Translations under genes and position numbers: made by a program
NCBI GenBank assembly: GCA_024305745.1
Contig: JAHRBS010000004.1
Coordinates: 4,154,001-4,218,000, forward strand
Length of the DNA stretch: 64,000 bases
Direction of reading: 5' to 3'
From: Polyporus tsugae
Taxonomy: Eukaryota; Basidiomycota; Agaricomycetes; Polyporales; Polyporaceae
Shown: positions 22,565-36,600 of the stretch, piece by piece
Position numbering within the stretch: position 1 is the stretch's first letter
How the letters are laid out: every line of letters begins with the position of its first letter
The notes under the pieces: generated by a model
The model's database searches: none
The model's input: the letters and a program-made list of their open reading frames with translations, nothing else
What the model was told of the DNA's origin: nothing

Positions 22565-25500
22565 GCCTACTAGAGGATGACAGTCAGAGGAAGGCCGCAC
22601 CTCCTTCGGTATCGTTATTGGGCCTGTCCAGTGATCGTGGCGGAACTAGATGTCAGAATAACTTTAGAAGTAGGCACGGTGTTTTAGGATTTCATTTCGG
22701 CGAACAGTCATCGTGGACAGAAAGTCGTATCTTGCTTACCATTCCGGTGGTTAACAAAGGGGGAACGGCACCCTCATCGATGGACGAAAACTCACGGTGC
22801 AACGCTTCCTCCCAACTTCCCATCGCGAGCAGGGGGCTTATCTGCCAGCCGTGGGCATCTGCGAGACGTTTGAAGCACCGGCATGCTCCAGAACCCGAGT
22901 CTGGCTTCGAACCTTGGACCGGGGGAAGTCTGAGGTAGTATTTGGAATACCGTTGCCTGTGTCTATATGGCGGCGGCTTGAGCGTACGAGTAAAGCATCG
23001 CCATATAATTAACATCGTACGCCATTGGTGTTGAATGGTATCACAGAAGAACGGCGCGGAAATTGGAAGTATCGCCAAGGCTGCACAAGCGGAGAACTCC
23101 GATCCCAACGTTCGGCACAATGCGACACAGCGAAAATCTGCGTTTGCAACAGTCTTTAGCGAAGAACTCCACATGCGACGAACATACTTGCCGTATGTAT
23201 GTCCTAGCATTGAACGGCTACAACGCCAAGCGAGTGGGGAGTCTGGGGACTCAGATACCGAGTGTAGCTGAGCGCCGGTCCCGGGACGAAGGAGCCTTAT
23301 CCCGACCAACGAACTCAGCGATAGAAACGGCGGAATAGTCAGAGCTCACCGAGATGCTGATGGGCAGTGTGAACGTTCTTGCGGGAACGACACGCTGGCG
23401 TCACTGCTTATCTCCTCCACGCACAGGGCAATCCACCGGAGTGTCGACTATCTTGTCCTTGGCTCGTTCGTTCGGGGAAGATTTCCAGCCAAAAAGAATC
23501 TGCCGAGCCTCACGGGGAGCGACTGGCCATTGCCGACGCTGCATTTTGCGGAGTACATGGTTGGGGTCACTTCTGCCGTGTTGCCGGGTGATGGCGAAGG
23601 AGACGGGAGGGGGTGGGAGGCGGGCGAGCGGACCGTTGCCTTTTTGGGCGATCGGCGGGGTGATGAGTCGGGCGCGTTGAACCATGTTCGTCGACTGGTC
23701 GCCTAGAGAGTGCCTGCGGCGGCATGCTCATCGCATCGCACGTCCCGAACACCGTTCCGCTGTGCCGATCTGGGGTGCGCATCATATCAGTTGTCGACGA
23801 TGCTGCCAATGTTGGCGTCATCTTCATCATCAACCGCAGCACTTCGCAGTGCTCGTCCTCGGGGCCAATGTGAGCAATAGCGGAGACTTATACGCGGGAA
23901 CGTTCAGTATGCACGCCGATACCAGCTCCCAAACTCTGATGCACGTTGCTAATCGTTCTAGATTGAGCCAAGGACAATAAAATCTCCGCGCGCGGCGAAT
24001 GCCATAAAACAGAGAAGAGGCTAACAAGATATTAACGCAACATGCCATACCTGGGGATCGTCGCCCTGATACACTCGGGTACCTAACCGTGGTCCTAGTA
24101 TTGCAGAAGCATCGGTGCCCGGTGCGAGGACCGCCAACGCCGTCGCCGCGTGCGATGCGGCACGCAAATTGCGTGAGCTGTACGCAAGGGTGGCAGTGAG
24201 CAATTTGCTTCGAGAGATAGCTGCCGACTCACCGTGGCGAAGAGATAAGGGTCGACCCTAGATGGGATGCAACTGCAGATAGTTGAGTGGCCGTGGTCGA
24301 TCGTATTGCAATGTCCGGTGAGCTCGCAGCGAACGTTCGGCTGGCAAGGTGCGCTGCAATACAGGATCGTCGCACCCCCGCACTATTCCCCATACCTCGA
24401 GGGCTGGGGATCGTCTTCTGGAGAGGCCGCTGCTGCCGCGGAGAGGAAAATCTCGCAGCAATATCGGCAGCCCCCGCAATCGACCAGATGGCGGAGCGCG
24501 GGAGTTTCGTGTTCGTCGTCGTGGCAGCCGCATGTTTTGTTCGGTATCCGTCCCGGGCCCGCGAATGCGGCGCGTCTGGTCAGAAAAATAACGTGTTCGC
24601 ATTGTAACATTGCCACGTCTGTCCAACAAAGCTAGAGTGCAGCACCGGTCGGCGCTCGTGGTCTATGAATGGGCTTCACGGCCCAACGTCAGAAAACCAG
24701 AAAAAGATCGTCGCATGGCAGAACGCACTCACCAGCCCGGCGTCCCAGCGAGGTGCACCCGAACCACCGCGAACTTGAAGGGAGCGCTTACGGCAGTCCC
24801 ACTTAAACACCGGATAGTGTAACTGCTCCTCGGATCCCCCAGACGTAAGAAAGACTAAGGACGTAAAATATGACCAACGGAACGACACAAGGGCCTCGCG
24901 GGGTGCGAGGACCTCGTCCAGCGAGCCCTCGGAGCGCGGCCTTTATATCCAAAACAAATGATCTGCAAATGGAGGCATGACATACGGAGTTCGGAGCGAC
25001 GGAGGCGTACCACCGAGCACCCGTGCTTCTGTCGGATGGGAAGCCCGGACCCGAGTAAAAGGATAATCCGAGGCGTTCGGAACCGGGCCTGTGGCCGTGC
25101 GTACGACAATGACACGCGATTTGTACCCTGAAGGAACAGTCCAAGGAAAGCGTTGAGTATATGCGTGTGGTGTCGAAGCTGGCCGTAAGCTCACCCCTGA
25201 TATCCAGCCGAGCACGGCACAGCACCGCCATAGCAGCGCGCATGGTTCCATTTACAGTGCCACGGACTTTCGCCCTAGCGATAACACCGTGCTGAAGTCG
25301 AAGGACGCCGCGTAACCGTACGACGAACGTCGGTATCTGTACAACGATGAACACTCCCCGTGAGCATGCGAACAACACTCACCTCCATCTAAAGTCTCCG
25401 AGGAGGTTTGGTGAAGAATGCGTAAACTTCGGGTTCCATGTCCCGGTAGCCTACCGACCGCACCTTCCAGAGATGGCCGTTGCGCGAAACCCTTATTTTC

Positions 25501-28500
25501 GACTTCTGCCGTGACAAAGCGAAGTACCCGAGAGGCTGAAGTGCGCGTTATCGCACCACGTTCGTACCTGCTCCACCGTAGGGAAGGAGTTATTCGCGAC
25601 CGGACTTCGAGGCCACCCGTCGAAGCGTCCGTGAGAGCGGCGAATCCTCCTTATAGCGCAGAAGGGGTTGGAAGAACTCCAAGAAGACGTTGGCCGACGG
25701 CTCGCGCGTTCGTGCCCACTGGCAAGCCCGATTCGGGTGCGGGCGTCCGCGTCAAGACTCGAGCGTCGTAAGTGATAGGGTGCGGTCAGGTACACTTCGT
25801 TCTAGCCACCGATGCAACCCGCCGTCGTCGAGCGTATCGCGCGGAGCGGATTCCAGCGCCGCGGACCCCGACGGGCCCGCGCCCGGACGAGCGGGCACAC
25901 GCCCAAGGCAATGCCATCGAGCGCGAAGACGAGCGAGAAACAAAAAGGAAAGCAGAAAGGAGGCCAGCCGGCGCGTCCGTGGGAGCGCGAGCATGAGACA
26001 ATATCACCGTCGTCGCCGTCGCCGTCGCCACTGCAGTGCGACTCCGAGCTTCAAACTTGCGATGCCGCCCTCGGAAACGAGCCCTAACGCATCGGAGCGC
26101 CCACCTCGCGAGCTTGTGAACCCTGAATCGTGATCATCTCGAGAGACCAGGCTAGGGCGCGCCAGGCGCCGCCGCAGCGCCTTCATTCTTGCGGCGTCAC
26201 CTCGCTGCGATGGCGGTTTATCCGTTTTTGCTCCCATGCGGAAATATGGGTCGTTTGTGGACGAGTCCTGGGAAGGAAATCAGAAACGTGTCGGAAGGGC
26301 CTGGGCGGTGGCGGCATCGGAATGTGCCAGTGTGCACTGTTGTTTGTTGTGGAAGCATGGAGACCGCCTGGAGGCCAGACATAAATATTCTTGTTGCCAT
26401 CACGCAGCGTGCCAAACAAGCTCGCACTTACGGTGCGCAGGATATGTATGCAGAACGGATGGAAGTCAGAAAGCCGACACGCCATTGATGCGCCAGGGCG
26501 AGGGGCTAGGCCACGCCCCTCGTCCAAGGAATTGATAGGATTCGTAGGCAGGAGGGGAACGCGGACACGTGCGGCGATAAGGGCGACTCTGAGAGCGCAA
26601 GTGGGAGGCCGCCCACCATTATAGCGAGTGCAAAGTCAGTACCACCGAGTGCTTGGCGCTGCACGTTCAGACATTGGACGACGCTCGACCAACCGGGTTC
26701 TGTTGCACGATAGCCTGATCGCTGTTCGCGTCGGGAGTAAGATGGGACGATAGGGAGGTTGTACGTCGCTTCGCGTGGGTAACACGACAGTGTGGCCAAT
26801 GCCCTTGCGATGCGGAGAAAACGCCACGACGGATGAGAGATGGGAATGCCGTCATCCGAGCTGTCGGGCGCTCCGTATCCCCTTGCTCTGTAGTTCCTCC
26901 GCAGCCACGCGTCTCTGGGATCGGAGTCGGTCAGGCCAACCCGTATTCTCAGTAGAACATGCCTGCCAACCGGTGGGACAGCAACATTGTTAGGCCACGA
27001 CGAGATACGCCGATATTTGGGAGTTCCACCGACCGGAGGATCGACTGTCAGCCCACTCACGCCGGGCACCGACGCGTGGTGCCTGAGAAACTCGGAGCGG
27101 AACGCATCGTCCGTCCCTCTTCCGTCCGTCTATCTGTGCCGTCACTTAGCGGTCCTCCGACGCGCGTGGACTGCAGCCGAGGAGCAGGAAACGCGAAGGG
27201 CGAGGCGCAGGGATTCCGGCACCGGTTTCGCTCGCTCGCAGAATCTGATACAGCCGCCGGCTAGCTGGGATCGAGGACGTTAGGACTCAGGAGGACCCTG
27301 CACCCAAAAGCCGGACCCGGACAAACGAACGCACCTTCTATGCCTCCCACCCGTTTGCCAAAACCACCTCGAGGCGCGTCGGAGCGCCCGGGCGCACAGA
27401 CGGATCGGTCAGCGGATGGGCGATATACCGCCCGGATGGCGACGGACGGGACGCAGGTGACCCCTTCGCGTCCCCCGAGGCCGCTCCGGCGTCGCGCGTG
27501 TGGCTGCGGATTGGTCGTGCTTGGGTGCGTGGCTCCTCGTTCTCGCGCGTGTGGCGCGGCGTGGGGTGCAGGGCGAGCAGGCCAAGATATGGGAACTGGG
27601 GCGCAAACGGGACAGGGTGCTCGCGGGGACGTGTCAGTGGAGGGGGGAACGTGTTGGCCACAAGTTCGACTCCGTCCGCGCGATCGTTCTCGTGGTGTTG
27701 CTAAGCCGGCGGTGCGTACGTACGTATGTTAGGCGTGATGATCTGTTGTTGGATGCAAACTGAACCCCGAGAAGGGCGTATATGAAAGTAGGGGTGCCTG
27801 GGCATCAAACCCTGACCGTGGCCGTGGCATGGACGGTCGGTTTGTCCAGCTCAGATGCCCAAACGCGCGAAAAGCGGATGGGTACTTCTGGCTTCTGAGA
27901 TCGTGTCATGTCGGGGTTGGGATCTCGCCACTCCGAGCTCGTCTGACCTGCCCCAGAGATGTGCGTGAGGAGCAGTCTGCGAAGCGTTGGGGGCTGTTAC
28001 GTGAAGTTGCAACACTGGAAGGTGGCTCACCATATCATTATTCGCTTGTCCATTGGTTCGAGGCCTTGGCGATGGTCTGGACCACATTGCTGGGAGTACC
28101 AAGGTCAATGTAAGGGAATAATGGGCATACCGTGGCGCACAGGGACTAGAACGCGGGAACAGAAATTAGCGAGTGGTCAGACGACGGTTCTGGGAGAATG
28201 GAGTGAACATTGGACGCGATCGACGTCAACAGCGCTGTCCCTCAGGCGCGCATCAATGTGCTATACTCCTCTAGAGTCTTCAGGAAAGCGCTGCTCCACC
28301 GTCATAGATCGCGGTCGTGGATGAGAAGAATATACTATATTGCGAACGCCATGGGCTCCACTGTTCTCGAGGGCCGATGAGATTCCACTCGCAACAAGGA
28401 ACGCTGAGAATCAAGCCGCGGACCAGCGTGTGGCCACGGGTGGGGCTCATTGCACCCGTTGTATTGCCCCGCGTCGACGTCTGAACTATGTCCGCATCCC

Positions 28501-30935
28501 CGACGACGGCCAACGATTGTTCAGTCGCGCCGCAGGTTGCGTCGACGCTGACGCGAGAACTAGCTGGATCTGACGACGGAACTACGCGTCCCACAGTCCA
28601 GGTTTCCAGAAGAGAGCACGACGCGCCTGTACTCACCTCGCCTGCACCCCACGTCTCCCATGGCCAGCCGCGTCGCCATCACCTGCACTGGACCTCGGCA
28701 AACCCGTACGTAAATTTCCCCAAAGCGCATTCATGTCACATCCTTGTGGACTGCAAAGGAATGATGAATCTATAGGATTCGCAGAGCGTGACCAAAGTCG
28801 GTGAAGGTCAGTCTTGATCATGAGAAGCCGGGAGCGCAGACCAGAAACAGCACACGCACCTGCGTCTGCGGCACACAATCTGCTTGGCTCGCTGCGCGTG
28901 CCGTTTCCCAGCCTGCAATCCCACCGCCTAGCTCCCTTCCTCCTTGACACCCGCAACTACGGGAAGCCATGGACGAAGCGCGTGGTCTACAAACCCCGGG
29001 TGTCGACGTTCTGGACTCGGACTCGGGCTAGCAAACGTTGAACGTTGAACGCGTTGCCTCCGTCGTGCGCGCTGGCTGGTTGACGGGACGTCGCACGGCG
29101 TGCCAAATCTCACGCGCACGACTCTGGAACAGAGCATGCATTAGCGAGATTCCAAGTCAGAACTTCTCTGCGTGGCGGTGGTACGTAGGGCGGGCTTCGT
29201 CGTATAAAAAGGACGTCGTCCAGGCGTCTGCGAAGCACCTTGAGAAGTGCAGCGATTGGCGGCGATAATCAGCCCCGCCGCAAGGTTCAGGGTGATGAAG
29301 GAATGGGGGCGTGGACTGTATGCGCGCCCTGGGCCGTCGCCTGGGTCGAAGCCGAGAGTGGACGTCCTGAGCTCTGCTAGGTGTCACTGTCAAGGCAGTG
29401 TGGATACGTCAAGGAGGACTCCTTCGACGAGTGATGCGAGCACAAGGTGCGCTAGGCGGGGTGATCTCGAATCTGATTCGAAAGGCGACAGAGACAAGAC
29501 AGTATTGTGCGAGAAGCACCATAGGAAGCTAGGAATAGAGATGGGAGAATGGATGTTTGCTCCTCCGCCCAGGCTAGCCTTAGAATAGACATGCAAGCAC
29601 TAGATGAGGTTCGGAGAAGAAGGGGTGCCGTGGCGCGCCGCAGTAATTTTGGCGACATGCGGAAGGGAGAGATAAGTAGCTTGGAGCGTAATCGGGCAGG
29701 ATGTTGACACGTCGGGAATTGAAAGTGGTGGGGGTTCATAAGATGGTTGAAAGCTTGATAACGGGAATCAGGCTGGATCCTTGGGTGACAGGAGACAGGA
29801 AGCCGAGGTAAGATATATATTTGAGTGCAGATACAAGGAATAAGACGAGTGTAGTGCGGCAGAAGTGATGAACATGGTCGGGAGGTGAGCGGTGAGAGGT
29901 GGGGATGGCGTGGCGGCAGGTAAATTTCATGACTGCGCTCCAAATGGTAAAGTGAGTGGTGTGCCGAAAATGGACATGCAGACGCCGAGTGATCTCGATC
30001 GACATTCAGTCAATCTAGCATTGGCGCCCATAGATGCACCAATGGAGATCGTGTGGCCCGATCCGCTCATATGTCAGAATGATGACTTACCTCGCGCTCC
30101 TGCCGCCGTGCGATTGAAGGTTGCCACAATCGCGCAAGGCACGGGAACGGATACTTACTCACGGAGGTATGGGAGTGCGTAGAAAGCGAGGGACCGCGAG
30201 GCAGGACGGTGGGGCGAGAAACGAGGCCGGGGACATGGGACGGTGGGTGGGAGGGAGTCGGGCTGTTGGACCTTGACGCGCGCCCATCGGCCCAGGCTGC
30301 AGAGAGTCGAGACAACCGCTGGGGGCGGCTGGAGACGGCGGAAAATGAAATGGACCGTCCCAAGGACCGTCTCAATCGGGCGTGGGGGTGGGAAGAGAAG
30401 GAGGAGGGAAAATTGGGGATACTGTAACTCTGGCTTGGACGGCGACTGGGAGAGGATGGCGACATTGCCCGTTATCTCGACAAACGATAGGAGATCGGAC
30501 CTGGACCAAGTGGAGTGTGTCCAACTAGAGCACCGACCGCATCGGTCCAGGCGCCACTGCCCTTCCCTCCCTGCTCTTCGTGGGCGGCGTCGGTGGGGAC
30601 GACGTCGACGAAAAAATAAAATTTGTCGAGCGAGGAGAGAAAGTTTGGGGTCGTTGGGGGGGAGGGGGGGAGTTTGTCATGTCGGGGCTGGAGAGGGTTT
30701 GTGAGGGGAGGACGGGTGACATCATGGCTATATGCGGTTGATATACGGGGAATGGGAAAGAGATAAACAAAGTGGACTGAAAACGGGGGACCCGTTGCGC
30801 TGGGCCTTTCCTTCGCTCGTCCGTCCCCTCCTCATCTTTCTCCCGTCCGTGCTCCCCCTTCCCCTGGCGGGGCCTCTGTATGCGCCTCTGATATAACCCC
30901 CCATCTCCTTCATCCTCGCGTCCCCACTCTCTGCC
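22565..30935. other. 8.4-kb stretch without a supportable gene
   Basis: Open frames up to about 205 codons exist on both strands (for example 22692-23309 and 26506-27069, both minus), but they overlap one another in many frames, as expected for GC-rich non-coding DNA. I recognise no domain, exon series, tRNA or LTR. A Ser/Pro/Arg-rich minus-strand frame at 30067-30465 could be part of a gene divergent from the CBM21 gene but has nothing else to support it. The stretch may hold decayed transposons or long untranslated transcripts. Confidence 0.45.
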
Positions 30936-33685
30936 ATGCCTTACGCAGGTCCCTCCGACTCCGCCTCCACCGCCACCGCGACCCGCCCCGCTATTCCCCA
31001 CCGTCGCACCCGCTCCTCCTCCAACTTCTCTGACGAGCGTGGCCCCGGTGCCTTCGCTGGCCTCGGTCAACTCCCTCGTCTCAATAAGAAGGCCGTCTTC
31101 CATATTAACGACAACGACGACGACGCTCATGACGATGACCGCCCCTGCTATACATCCTACCCCACCTCATATACTCCTCTCAACTCCCTCCGTCTCTCCA
31201 TCAACACCGGCAAGTTTTCGCCTGCCATAGATCCCCCTCCCCGTATCGAGATCCCTCCCTTTGGCGCGGTACCCTTCCCTACCACCTCCGCGTCCTCTCC
31301 CTTGTCACGGGCCTCTCCCCTTTTGTCCTTTGCGTCGTCCAGGAACTCCTCCAGACTCTCTTCCACGTCTCTCCCCCGTACTCCCTCCACATCTATCATC
31401 CTGTCCAACGGCAAGCCTCTCAAGTCCTCCCTCAAATCCTCAGCATCGTCCCCCAACATCTCCGAACTCCCCACCAGGCACATTCGTGCCCAGTCTGCGC
31501 CGGCCACCCCCAGTCTCGGCAAGAACGTGCACTTCGCTGAGAAGGACTGTGGCCTCGAAAGCATCCGGGTCTTCAACCGTACTGGCAAGCCAGCGTCCCT
31601 ATCGAAGCCTCCAGGCGAGGAGACCGAGACCGAAACCGAGGCTGAGAGCAGCTCTTATCCCTTCCCCGTCCTCTCTACGAGCCCAATTGCTTGTACCGCC
31701 TCGGCGACGCTCCTCCACGAAATCGATACCAGCGTCGAACGAACGAGTCCCGTCCCTAAACTGAATCCGTCCCCTTACGCCAATGTCTTCCTCGAGACAC
31801 TCGCTCTTCCAAGGACCCGTCCGCCGACCCTCAGGGGCACGGTTTTAGCGCGGAATATCGCATTCGAGAAGGTCATAGCGGTTCGATTTACTCTGGACGA
31901 GTGGCAAACGACGAGCGAGGTTATGTGTAAGCACGTAGTCAGCTTGCCCGGCCTCCCCCCTCCTTTTCCCCGCCCGCGGACGCTCGGAGATGTCGCCGGA
32001 AACATCGCGACCGGCCAGCCGGCGGAGGACGATCACAAGGAGGGCTTGGGACCAACATGGGATCGCTTCAGGTATGTACAGATCGTCGGTCACCATTTAA
32101 AGACATACAGCTGATTTTTCCGACACAGCTTTACCATCCGCCTAGAAGACTACGAGGCCAAGCTATCCGAGCGAACCCTCTTTCTCGTAGTTCGGTATAA
32201 TCCCGGCGGAGGTGGTGAGTGGTGGGACAACAACGACGGCGCGAACTACCGGACTGGCTTCCGTCGAGTAGCTGCTTCCCCACTACCCTCTCCCGCTATC
32301 GGCGTCGCACATTCACAGCAGCGGACCTTTAATGCTCCTAGCACACTCAAGACGACCCCGACTACGGGATCCGTGTCGCCGTATGCCCCGCCGACGAGGC
32401 AGCTTGCGCCCACCTCGCCACAGCTCACACGGAGCATATCGTCGCCACTCCCTACACCCGGACCTGATCAGAGCGAGCGGGAGAAAATGAGCGAGAGGGG
32501 TCTCGGTTCTCCGACAGCGGCGTATCTCTCGAGGAAGCTCAGCTTCAGCAACTACGTTGCGCCCTCCGCACAAGCTTTCTCTTCGTCCATCGTCACGCCA
32601 CCTACCACTCCGCCAAGTACTGTCCGCCTGCGCAGCGCGAGCCTCCCCGTGGATGCCCGCCTTAGTGCGGACGAACCAAAGGAGGAGCCCTGCCTGTCTG
32701 CGAAGGACCAGAAGAACTTGCCTCCGCCGACACGACCCCCGTTGACGTACCGTCTGACGGTCAGTCGAGCTCAACTCAACGCCTCAGTTGTGGCTGATCC
32801 GTTACCATCGACCTATCGCCCGCCCTCGCCTTCCGCTACTTCGCCGCCGGCCCTATCTCCCCTGTCTTCGATACCTGGACCATCTGCGAAATCGCTCGGC
32901 CCATCATCATACGGCTTCGGTTTCGACGGTGGGAGTAGCTTGGGTTACGCTCGGCCGCAGCTGTTGAGCCCCCCGCACTCGAAAGAGGGCAGCCCCACGT
33001 CGAGCGGGACCGCGAGCCCGCTGCGCCCTGGCAGCCCCGCGCGGCCTGGGTCTGGGTCTGCACTCGGCCTTGAGGTCGCCTCTACCCCCGACGCGGAGAA
33101 GATGGTGGCGGTGGCGTCCCTGACGAACACGGTGCGCGAGCTTGGGCTGAACGCGAGTGCACAAGCGCACCCGAGCACGCGCGTGGACACGAGTGACCCG
33201 ACGTACGCGGCGCTGCTGAGGCAGTGGTGCTTCGCACAGAGCGCGCCGCCCGCGCTGAATGCGTCCTCGTCGACGCCCTCGAATGCTACGGCTACGCCGA
33301 GGGTGGGGGGATTGGTGGAGACGCCGACGGCGAAGGCGACGGTCGGCTTTGGGGTCGGCGCTGGGTATGGATTCCCGGGGTTCAGCTTTGGGCCGCTGCC
33401 GGATGCTGGGATGGTTGGAGGTGAGTAGGGCTTGGTTTCGCTACTGGGCTTTTGTGTTCTATCGCGCACACACGCATACGTCGGGATGAGGAGAGCGATG
33501 CGGGGGAGGGGGTTCAGGCGATGTGTGTATGCTTTGGTACGTTGGGTGAATATACGAGAGGCGAGCGCAGGATCCGTTCCGAGTCGCCAGCACAAGCTTC
33601 GATTTACGTCTTCCCGTCACCGTCTTGACCGTTTTCACTGTTCACCGAGGCTGATGTTCCCTTCTTTGCAGCGCACATGCGGTAA
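30936..33685 (+). CDS. Glycogen-targeting regulatory subunit of protein phosphatase 1 (CBM21, GAC1/PPP1R3-like)
   Basis: A large exon from the ATG at 30936 encodes a Ser/Pro-rich N-terminus. The PP1-docking motif KNVHF follows, within the usual context of a downstream CGLESIRVF. About 100 residues on is the CBM21 domain. It starts VFLETLAL and contains TLRGTVLARNIAFEKVIAVR and FTLDEWQ. It continues across a short intron (32071 to about 32128) with FTIRLEDYEA, LVVRYNPGGGGEWWDNNDG and NYRTGF, the conserved glycogen-binding face. A long low-complexity tail follows. The protein should bring type-1 phosphatase to glycogen and so promote glycogen synthase activation. The frame stops at 33428 inside a perfect GTGAGT donor. 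Splicing 33421-33671 to a CTTCTTTGCAG acceptor gives a short terminal exon ending at 33685, which I prefer; 33428 is the alternative end. Confidence 0.82.
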
Positions 33686-36600
33686 ACCGAACCATACGCC
33701 GTGGCCAAAAGCCTCCCATACGCGCCGTCGACGGGGTCAGCTGACGGGGTCGGATGGGAAGGCGCGCGGCGTTTGGCGGTTCGACGTCGACGCTGGGAAC
33801 GGTCGCTGTCTGCTCGCTGTCACATACCCTCTGCATCCATGCACCTCGATTCTCTCCACTGGTGCGACGATGGCAACGACGACATACCCTCTCAGGAGTG
33901 GCGCGGATAACCCGCGGTGCCCTCGCAAGTCGTTCGGTCGCCTCGCTAGCAGCCGACTCTCGTCGTCCACCCTCGCGTGGAGTGCTCTATCTATTCCTAT
34001 CCCTATGCTTCATCGCTCCATCTACCCCTAAAACGAACGGTTGATACTGTTCATACGTTTCTCACCATCGTCTTCCTATGCAAGACAACATCTCTTTCGA
34101 TCTCCGGCGCTGGCACGCATACAGCCATGGACTTTGGTTGCCGCGTCTAGTATCATCTCTCACACATAGATACCGAATCCCTCACAATCGCACACTATCC
34201 CACATCCCCTCCGCATTGTCCCCACACACCCCATCACGCCTTATCCCCCATCTGTCCATCCCATTCGATTTTTTTTTCGACTGCTTCCATCTTTCTTTCT
34301 CGTCATGTCAGGTTTCCCACTCTGCGAATTGTACGATACCGGTGTGTTCCCAGCAGCAGCACGGCGTACGGTCTGCTGCCGCCCGTCCACTCCTTACTTT
34401 CTGGTCTGTTATCTTGCCTGTCGGTCCACACATGCACTGTCCACCCACCACGTATATACACACACGCTCACCCCTCACGATCTGTCTTGCTGGCTTTAGT
34501 TTCGTCACGTTTTCTTTCTGCGCAATGTCTCGTCTCGTCTCACGCAATGCATTCTCGTTCTGTGCTTCTGTACGAATAGCGACACCCCATATCACCACTT
34601 CCTCGCAAATTACCAACTTACACTCACGCGATTTGGTCCTGTTGAGCTCGGAACCTTACTGTTTGCCTCTCTCTTCGAGTGCACTTGCAAACTAGCTTGT
34701 TCGTAAGAACACTGAGGCCGCCTGAGGGCCTGATCCCTTAGACTGTAACTCTATACCTCGCATTAGAATGGGACGGACCCTGATCCACAACGTTTAACGT
34801 TCAATATCATTGACACTGGCACCGGCAGCGCTGAATGAAACCCTCGTCCACGTATACCTACTGCAATATCATGATGGGTTCAAGCATATCGGGAATGGAT
34901 GGTGAATTACTCCACTGGTCCAGAATTCCATTGATGCCCTTCCCCCGCTTATCTCGCGACTAGTAAGTACATACCCGTCCCCCCATTGGGCCACATGCTC
35001 TGGACGCGGGCAAGAAGGGGCACGATCGCATCATCGAGTCTGCGAACCCGACGACGGACGTGCGGACGTGCGGACAGCTGACCTCGCGCCGTTACCGAAA
35101 CGACAGGTCTGAGATGCCTTCGGCAGGGCGAGTACGCGCGCAGCGGCGAGTACGACGAAAACAGTGTCATCGGTGACGCGGTGACGTTCTCGTCCGCTGG
35201 CGTTTGCCGTCTGGGCTTTCGCGCGTTCGTCCGAGTCGCAGGCTCGCAGCAGCAGTGGGGCACCGGTCACCGGGTGCCCCACGTGAGCCACCGACTGAGA
35301 GCTCCTCCTCTTGCACTGCTGGCAACAGAAGGTCAGATCTTATTTGGGTCCGAGGCCGGCTCGAAGCCCGTGGTGCGAATGCATAGATGGATGACTTGAG
35401 TGCACCGTTCCCCGCCGGGCACCCACTGGTTTGGAGTGTCGGATACCCGTCGCAAATGTCCAGATTGTGGCTCCCGTTCTCCGATTCCTGGAGTGGCGTT
35501 GGCGGAGGTAGAGCGCGCAGAAAGCCTCCACGATGCCACAGCTAACGTGAACAGTGGCCGCACCTGCCGTAAGACCTTCTCCGAGACCGATCTGACGCTT
35601 CTGACCTCGAGGACCAGCTGGCCGACAGTCGCGGGCGCGGCGTACGAGTAGCTCCAGGTGAAGAGCATTAACGAGTCGTGGCGGCGGCTCCCGTCAGAAA
35701 CCCTTCGAAGAAGGTGGGGAGACCGTAGACGTGACGGCGCGCCCCCAGAGGCTGGCGGGGGCTAGCCGCGCAGGTGGAGAATGGGAAATACGAATGGCTT
35801 AACCAACAGCCGACACCTGTCAAACGCGGCCACGGGACCAGGGGGGGGGCGACGCCTGGCCACTAGAACGTTCCCGTCCCTAGCATTCTGAGGTTACTTG
35901 GGCAGTGCGAGAACTCTGCGAAGCTGCCCTCTCGGACTTGCATTGGTGATTGTATTCATCGCGCGAGGGAACGGAGGAATCGTTAGGAACTAGGAGGGAG
36001 GGGGCAACTCCACTAAAAACGGCGAGCGATCGCTGCAAGCGTAGAGATTCAGGGCGAGGCTGATAAGACAACAATCGAGGGTGCCCGAACGGTTTGGGAG
36101 TAAGTAATATTGAAGGGAGTGCGGCAGACCCGAGGAGGCTTAGAAGCAACGACCGCGCCCTCGTCCGTGGTGGGGCCTTGGCCCGATCCAAATTTGGCGT
36201 GCCGCGGACGCTTCCGTCATGGTCAGGATCGCGAGTGGGCTGGGATGATGGCACGAGAGCGGGCGCGGCATCTAGAAATAGCTCTGGACCGACCAGTGTC
36301 GGTGGGAAGGCGCTTGGGAGGTGTCTGCTGAGTGTCCTTGCGTGCCACGGTCCATCGAGAACCCCAGAAGGGGGACACGAGGTCGCTTATCTCAATAGCA
36401 GAAGGGGCCATTGTGCGACGGCGCCTGCGGGTGCGCCACCGCAGGGATTGTGTTCAATAAGCAAGTCCAATCGGATGCAGCGGAGTAGGGTCTCCTAGGA
36501 CAAGGGCAGGCGGGGAACCTTCCTCTTGTGCGACTTCTCAGGTGGTTCTGTGTTGGCGAATTCTGCAGTCAGTAGGGTGGAGATGGAGCTGAATCCATGT

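Noticed and set aside
22880..22930. Sequence resembling a tRNA T-arm (GGTTCGAAGCC on the minus strand)
   Set aside because: No acceptor, D or anticodon arms can be drawn around it.
22692..23309. Minus-strand open frame of 205 codons
   Set aside because: No domain or exon structure; neighbouring frames are equally open.
26506..27069. Minus-strand open frame of 187 codons
   Set aside because: No recognisable domain; plus-strand frames across the same bases are also open.
32945..33595. Long minus-strand frame opposite the CBM21 gene tail
   Set aside because: Mirror of a GC-rich, low-complexity coding exon; the + strand has the family motifs.
34078..34695. Plus-strand open frame of 205 codons after the CBM21 gene
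   Set aside because: Lies in C/T-rich sequence typical of an untranslated region; composition Ser/His/Leu-biased and motif-free.
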